The notes under the pieces are model-generated. The model was not told the origin of the DNA, made no database searches, and saw nothing but the letters and a program-made list of their open reading frames with translations. A stretch of DNA of 7,933 nt from the NCBI GenBank assembly GCA_002325605.1, contig DCSM01000032.1, forward strand, positions 1-7,933. The letters are read 5' to 3'. This DNA comes from Chloroflexaceae bacterium UBA1466 (lineage in GTDB: Bacteria; Chloroflexota; Chloroflexia; Chloroflexales; Chloroflexaceae). This document shows, piece after piece, positions 5,253 to 7,933 of the stretch; the first letter of the stretch is position 1, and every line of letters begins with the position of its first letter. Both the position numbers and the translations under genes were made by a program.

Positions 5253-5873
5253 ATGTTGAACTCAAATAAGACCTTTCCTTCTTCCACTCCCCACACCATT
5301 ACGGGGCTTGCGCCCGTAGCTGGGCAGCCAGCCCCCTCTTTTGGCCCCTGGGGAACCGATGGCCTGGGCTTAACGGCCTCCCGTAAACAACGTCTGACTT
5401 GTCAACCTTCGGCAGGCCCTCATAACGCCCTTTGGTACTTTCCCCAAGCTACAGGTGGTTATCTCCCTGTCTTCCGTAATGCTTTCCTTAACTTCGTGGC
5501 CCGTTATACGCCCTTCCTAGAACTCAAGAATCACCTTTATCGCTGCTTAGGGATGCGGGTGGGCCCTTGTGTCTCGGTTGGTTTGATGGTCATGATGGAT
5601 CTTTTCTTTCCCCAAGAGATTACGCTTGGGGACGATTGCATCATCGGCTATAACAGCGTGCTCCTTTGCCATGAGTTCCTCCGTTCCGAATGGCGAAGGG
5701 GCCCGATTTGGGTCGGCCATGATGTAATGGTTGGCGCTAATTGCACTATCCTTCCAGGAGTGGTCATCGGCGATGGTGCAACGGTCTCGGCTATGAGCTT
5801 GGTCAACCGCGACGTACCTCCTGGCGCAATGGTCGGTGGCCTACCGATCCGTCTCCTTCGCACAGCTGAATAA
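5253..5873 (+). CDS. Left-handed beta-helix (hexapeptide) acyltransferase
   Basis: A 206-residue protein. From about residue 56 (HNALWYFP) it matches a family of maltose O-acetyltransferase-like / CysE-type hexapeptide acyltransferases that transfer an acyl group, usually acetyl from acetyl-CoA, to a sugar or other hydroxyl. A helical segment (about 70-97, ARYTPFLELKNHLYRCLGMR) precedes the beta-helix: VGPCVSVGL, ITLGDDCIIGYNSVLL, the probable catalytic H140 in LCHEF, then IWVGHDVMVGANCTILPG, VVIGDGATVSAMSLV and NRDVPPGAMVGGLPIRLL. The first ~50 residues are a Pro/Ser/Gly-rich extension with no recognisable match, coded by hairpin-rich DNA. No strong SD precedes the ATG, but no other in-frame ATG occurs before the conserved region. 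It is flanked closely by the hydrolase and DUF1405 genes, suggesting an operon and perhaps a role in cell-envelope glycan or lipid modification (inference). Confidence 0.88.
   Translation: MLNSNKTFPSSTPHTITGLAPVAGQPAPSFGPWGTDGLGLTASRKQRLTCQPSAGPHNALWYFPQATGGYLPVFRNAFLNFVARYTPFLELKNHLYRCLGMRVGPCVSVGLMVMMDLFFPQEITLGDDCIIGYNSVLLCHEFLRSEWRRGPIWVGHDVMVGANCTILPGVVIGDGATVSAMSLVNRDVPPGAMVGGLPIRLLRTAE
5300..5332. repeat. Two adjoining short hairpins in the acyltransferase 5' region
   Basis: TACGGG (5300-5305) pairs with CCCGTA (5313-5318), and directly after it GCTGG (5319-5323) pairs with CCAGC (5328-5332). They fall in the part of the gene that codes for the non-conserved N-terminal extension. They may be a small inserted palindromic element or an RNA structure that affects translation. 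Confidence 0.45.
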
Positions 5874-5878
5874 GATTT

Positions 5879-5883
5879 GGAGG
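5879..5883 (+). promoter_or_regulatory. Ribosome binding site that sets the DUF1405 start
   Basis: GGAGG sits 6 bases before an in-frame TTG at 5890. The alternative GTG at 5836 lies inside the acyltransferase gene and lacks such a site. Confidence 0.55.
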
Positions 5884-5889
5884 CCCTTT

Positions 5890-6531
5890 TTGCCCTACCA
5901 ACTTGAACGCCTCTTACGCTGGACCCTGGGACACATCATTCGCTGGCCCTTTATCTTTTGGGTCTGTTTCACTACTAACCTCTTAGGCGCACTCTTAGGT
6001 GGCCTCTATTGGTATAGCGATCAGTTAGCTACTTCACCCCTCTGGGCCTGGCCCTTCATTCCCGATTGCCCCTTAGCCGCGCTGTTGGGTAGTCTAACCC
6101 TTTTAGCGCTCTGGGCCCGCCAACGCTGGCCCTTTTTCTTTGCCTTTACAGCCTTTGCCTGTATGAAATATGGCATTTGGACCATGGCTTTCTGGCTTAA
6201 AGAGTGGAGCGGTTCAATGTTGCTCTACGATATTGGGGTTATTCTCTTTGTTACGCACATTGGTCTCTTCATTGAAGGCTTATTATTCGTGCCTCACATC
6301 GGCCCACTCTCTTTGCCTAAGCGGTTAGTGATCATTGCTTGGTTTGCTCTCTCGGTCTTCGTAGATTACGGGTTGGGCTACCACCCCCAATTGACAGGCT
6401 ATGTTCCAGTCCAATTTGTCTTCCAGGTCGCCACGGGCGCGACGGCCCTCTTGGGAAGCGGGTTGTTGTTGCTGCCCTATAGTCTTTCAGAGAAGGTTAC
6501 GGCCCCTATTTCAGCGCAAATTACAGAGTAG
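5890..6531 (+). CDS. DUF1405 family integral membrane protein
   Basis: About 213 residues, very hydrophobic, with six probable membrane helices (near 21-42, 60-77, 85-106, 113-137, 144-163 and 175-196 when counted from the TTG). DUF1405 (YpjA-like) features are the WYSDQL segment after helix 1, WPFIPDCPLAALLG leading into helix 2, and FACMKYGIWTMAFW in helix 3. The biochemical function of the family is unknown to me. The start is chosen as TTG 5890 because a GGAGG site lies 6 bases upstream and the gene then begins 16 bases after the acyltransferase stop; a GTG at 5836 would add 18 residues and overlap the acyltransferase by 38 bases. Tight spacing implies co-transcription with the two upstream genes. 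Tandem hairpins follow the stop. Confidence 0.85.
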   Translation: MPYQLERLLRWTLGHIIRWPFIFWVCFTTNLLGALLGGLYWYSDQLATSPLWAWPFIPDCPLAALLGSLTLLALWARQRWPFFFAFTAFACMKYGIWTMAFWLKEWSGSMLLYDIGVILFVTHIGLFIEGLLFVPHIGPLSLPKRLVIIAWFALSVFVDYGLGYHPQLTGYVPVQFVFQVATGATALLGSGLLLLPYSLSEKVTAPISAQITE

Positions 6532-6596
6532 CACGAAAAGCCCCCGAAGGTACGGCGCAATGCAACCTTCAGCAGCAACTAAGGTAGGCCCCTTGG

Positions 6597-6625
6597 ATTA
6601 GTTCAAGCTGATCCTCTGAACTAAT
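6597..6625. repeat. First of two tandem stem-loops after the DUF1405 gene
   Basis: ATTAGTTCA (6597-6605) and TGAACTAAT (6617-6625) form a perfect 9-bp stem with an 11-base loop. It abuts the next hairpin with a single base from right arm end to next left arm. A weaker pair, GAAGGT (6546-6551) and ACCTTC (6565-6570), lies further upstream. Confidence 0.65.
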
Positions 6626-6626
6626 T

Positions 6627-6661
6627 GAGGCCTTTGCGGTCTAGCAGACCGCAAAGGCCTC
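6627..6661 (+). terminator. Long perfect hairpin, probable terminator of the hydrolase-acyltransferase-DUF1405 unit
   Basis: GAGGCCTTTGCGGTCT (6627-6642) and AGACCGCAAAGGCCTC (6646-6661) form a perfect 16-bp stem with an AGC loop, followed by TTGCTTT. The stem is strong but the T-tract is interrupted, so termination is likely but not certain. It lies about 95 bases after the DUF1405 stop and 47 bases before the methyltransferase start, and separates the two transcription units. Confidence 0.65.
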
Positions 6662-6694
6662 TTGCTTTAAGCGCCCAAGTTGAAAGTCTGCATA

Positions 6695-6700
6695 GAAGGG
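6695..6700 (+). promoter_or_regulatory. Ribosome binding site of the DNA methyltransferase
   Basis: GAAGGG lies 8 bases before the ATG at 6709 (11 before the adjoining ATG at 6712). It excludes the far upstream TTG at 6625, which would place the terminator hairpin inside the gene. Confidence 0.6.
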
Positions 6701-6708
6701 AAAATGTC

Positions 6709-7908
6709 ATGATGCAACAAGTGATCTCAAAGAATACGCTCTTCGGCGGGGATAACCTTGCTCTTCTGCGGCAACATATTGCCACCGAAAGCATTGATCT
6801 GATCTACCTCGACCCCCCTTTCAATTCCAAGCGCAATTATAACGTACTTTGCAAAGGGGAAGATAGGCAAGATGCCTCTTCTACTCTCAAAGCCTTTAAG
6901 GATACTTGGCCCTGGAGCTATGAAATTGAAGAGCAATATCAAGCTCTAACGGTACAGGATACTAAGGTAGGAACGTTGTTGCAAGCTTTGGTAAGTGTAA
7001 AGGGGCGCAATCAGATGATGGCTTACCTGGTCATGATGGCTCTTCGCTTAATAGAATTGTATCGGGTGCTGAAACCAACTGGAAGCCTTTACTTGCATTG
7101 TGATACTACGGCTAGTCACTATCTCAAGCTAATCTTAGATTTGCTCTTTGGGGAGGAGCGCTTTCAGAATGAGCTTATCTGGAAGCGAACCCACGCGCAT
7201 AATGACCCTCAACGGTTTGGGCACAATACAGACCGCTTACTCTTCTATACCAAATCAACAACCTTTACCTTCAACCCTATTTTCTTACCTTACACTGCGA
7301 AGTATCTAACGGCTTCTTTTCGCAACCAAGATGCAAGGGGGCGTTATCGGTTGGTAGTTTTAACTGCCCCCGGAATATCGGAAGGGGCATCTGATAATGA
7401 ATGGAAGGGTTATCGACCTTCTAAGAGTGGGCAAGGTCGGCATTGGTCGATTCCTAAGAGGATCATCCATACCTTAGTGGGCGCAGAAAAAGCTAAGATT
7501 CTTTCAATCGTTGAGAAGCTAAATCTCTTAGAGCAAGCTGGTTATCTTGTTTTTAGCAAAAACGGGGTTCCGAGCTTCAAACAATACCTTCATGAAATGG
7601 AAGGTATGCCAGCCCAAGAGTTATGGGATGATATTACCCCAATTGCTTCGCAAGCTAACGAACGTCTCGGCTATCCTACGCAAAAGCCTCTGGCGCTCTT
7701 GGAACGGATTATCCAAACCAGTAGTAAGGAGGGTGATCTTATCCTTGATCCATTTTGTGGTTGTGGAACGACCCTTCACGCGGCCCAGCAATTAGGTCGG
7801 GCTTGGCTTGGGATTGAAAAGCTGCCTTTAGCAATTGAGTTGATTAAAAGTCGCTTGTATGCTAGATTCAAACTTGAAGCCGAGAAGGATTACGACTTTC
7901 TAGTGTAG
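6709..7908 (+). CDS. Beta-class site-specific DNA methyltransferase (N6_N4_Mtase)
   Basis: A 399-residue S-adenosylmethionine-dependent DNA methyltransferase. Motif IV is D35-P-P-F38 in IYLDPPFNSKRNY; motif X-like TQKPLALLERII lies near 324-335; motif I is DPFCGCGTT (347-355). Catalytic motif before SAM motif is the beta-class order. DPPF is most common in N6-adenine enzymes, but N4-cytosine cannot be excluded, and the target site is not readable. The region between, with LKPTGSLYLHCD, SHYLKLILD, LIWKRTHAH and LWDDITPI, matches a distinct long-MTase family. The protein ends at KDYDFLV, whereas the longer relatives I recall continue from about this point into a C-terminal restriction-endonuclease-like domain; the stop is followed at once by a short palindrome. 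Start ATG 6709 (or 6712) follows GAAGGG. No restriction gene is visible, so it is an orphan enzyme or the first gene of a system that continues beyond the window. Confidence 0.92.
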   Translation: MMQQVISKNTLFGGDNLALLRQHIATESIDLIYLDPPFNSKRNYNVLCKGEDRQDASSTLKAFKDTWPWSYEIEEQYQALTVQDTKVGTLLQALVSVKGRNQMMAYLVMMALRLIELYRVLKPTGSLYLHCDTTASHYLKLILDLLFGEERFQNELIWKRTHAHNDPQRFGHNTDRLLFYTKSTTFTFNPIFLPYTAKYLTASFRNQDARGRYRLVVLTAPGISEGASDNEWKGYRPSKSGQGRHWSIPKRIIHTLVGAEKAKILSIVEKLNLLEQAGYLVFSKNGVPSFKQYLHEMEGMPAQELWDDITPIASQANERLGYPTQKPLALLERIIQTSSKEGDLILDPFCGCGTTLHAAQQLGRAWLGIEKLPLAIELIKSRLYARFKLEAEKDYDFLV

Positions 7909-7911
7909 GCT

Positions 7912-7924
7912 AGGCATCCTGCCT
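7912..7924. repeat. Short palindrome after the methyltransferase stop
   Basis: AGGCA (7912-7916) and TGCCT (7920-7924) form a 5-bp stem with a TCC loop, followed by GTCATTATT at the window end. It may be a weak terminator or the start of a dispersed palindrome like that at 1689-1717, with which it shares the CCTGTC / GCCTGTC pattern. Confidence 0.35.
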
Positions 7925-7933
7925 GTCATTATT

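Noticed and set aside
5836..5889. GTG start for the DUF1405 gene at 5836
   Set aside because: It overlaps the acyltransferase by 38 bases and lacks an SD; GGAGG points to TTG 5890. It remains possible.
6625..6708. TTG start for the methyltransferase at 6625
   Set aside because: It would translate the perfect terminator hairpin and lacks a ribosome binding site; the ATG at 6709 has GAAGGG 8 bases upstream and homology starts just after it.

Overview
The window looks like a bacterial chromosome segment of moderate GC with seven plus-strand genes and no RNA gene. The best guess for the source is Chloroflexota: the hexapeptide acyltransferase next to a DUF1405 membrane protein, the MTA phosphorylase-like protein with a C-terminal CPC motif, and the long beta-class methyltransferase all resemble proteins I associate with that phylum. 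Cyanobacteria are a weaker alternative; the common cyanobacterial HIP1 octamer (GCGATCGC) was not seen. This assignment is inference from family recall, not a search.

Left part (1-1853): two Rpn-type (PD-(D/E)XK transposase-like nuclease) genes in tandem. The first is cut by the window edge and shows only its middle and tail. The second is complete. They have different bodies but share an almost identical 161-bp 3' module that encodes the Glu/Gly/Arg-rich tail and final helical motif and runs 18 bases past the stop. A 12-bp inverted repeat lies between them. Downstream are an orphan perfect Shine-Dalgarno sequence and an intergenic palindrome.

Middle (1854-4223): an open reading frame that aligns along its whole length with methylthioadenosine phosphorylase but has lost the phosphate-, ribose- and base-binding motifs. 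It also contains a terminator-like hairpin and a perfect 17-bp-arm palindrome inside the coding sequence. It is followed by a complete, apparently active leucyl aminopeptidase (pepA) with its own extended -10 promoter.

Right part (4224-7933): a structured leader, then a probable operon of a metallo-beta-lactamase-fold hydrolase, a left-handed beta-helix acyltransferase and a six-helix DUF1405 membrane protein. Tandem hairpins probably end this unit. The last gene is a beta-class DNA methyltransferase (DPPF before DPFCGCGTT) that stops where longer relatives appear to continue, at a short palindrome at the window edge.

The two most unusual features are the shared Rpn tail module, which suggests gene conversion or module exchange, and the motif-eroded MTA phosphorylase paralogue. 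Across the window there is also an unusual density of short perfect palindromes, some inside genes. No complete new multi-gene system can be claimed from this sequence alone.
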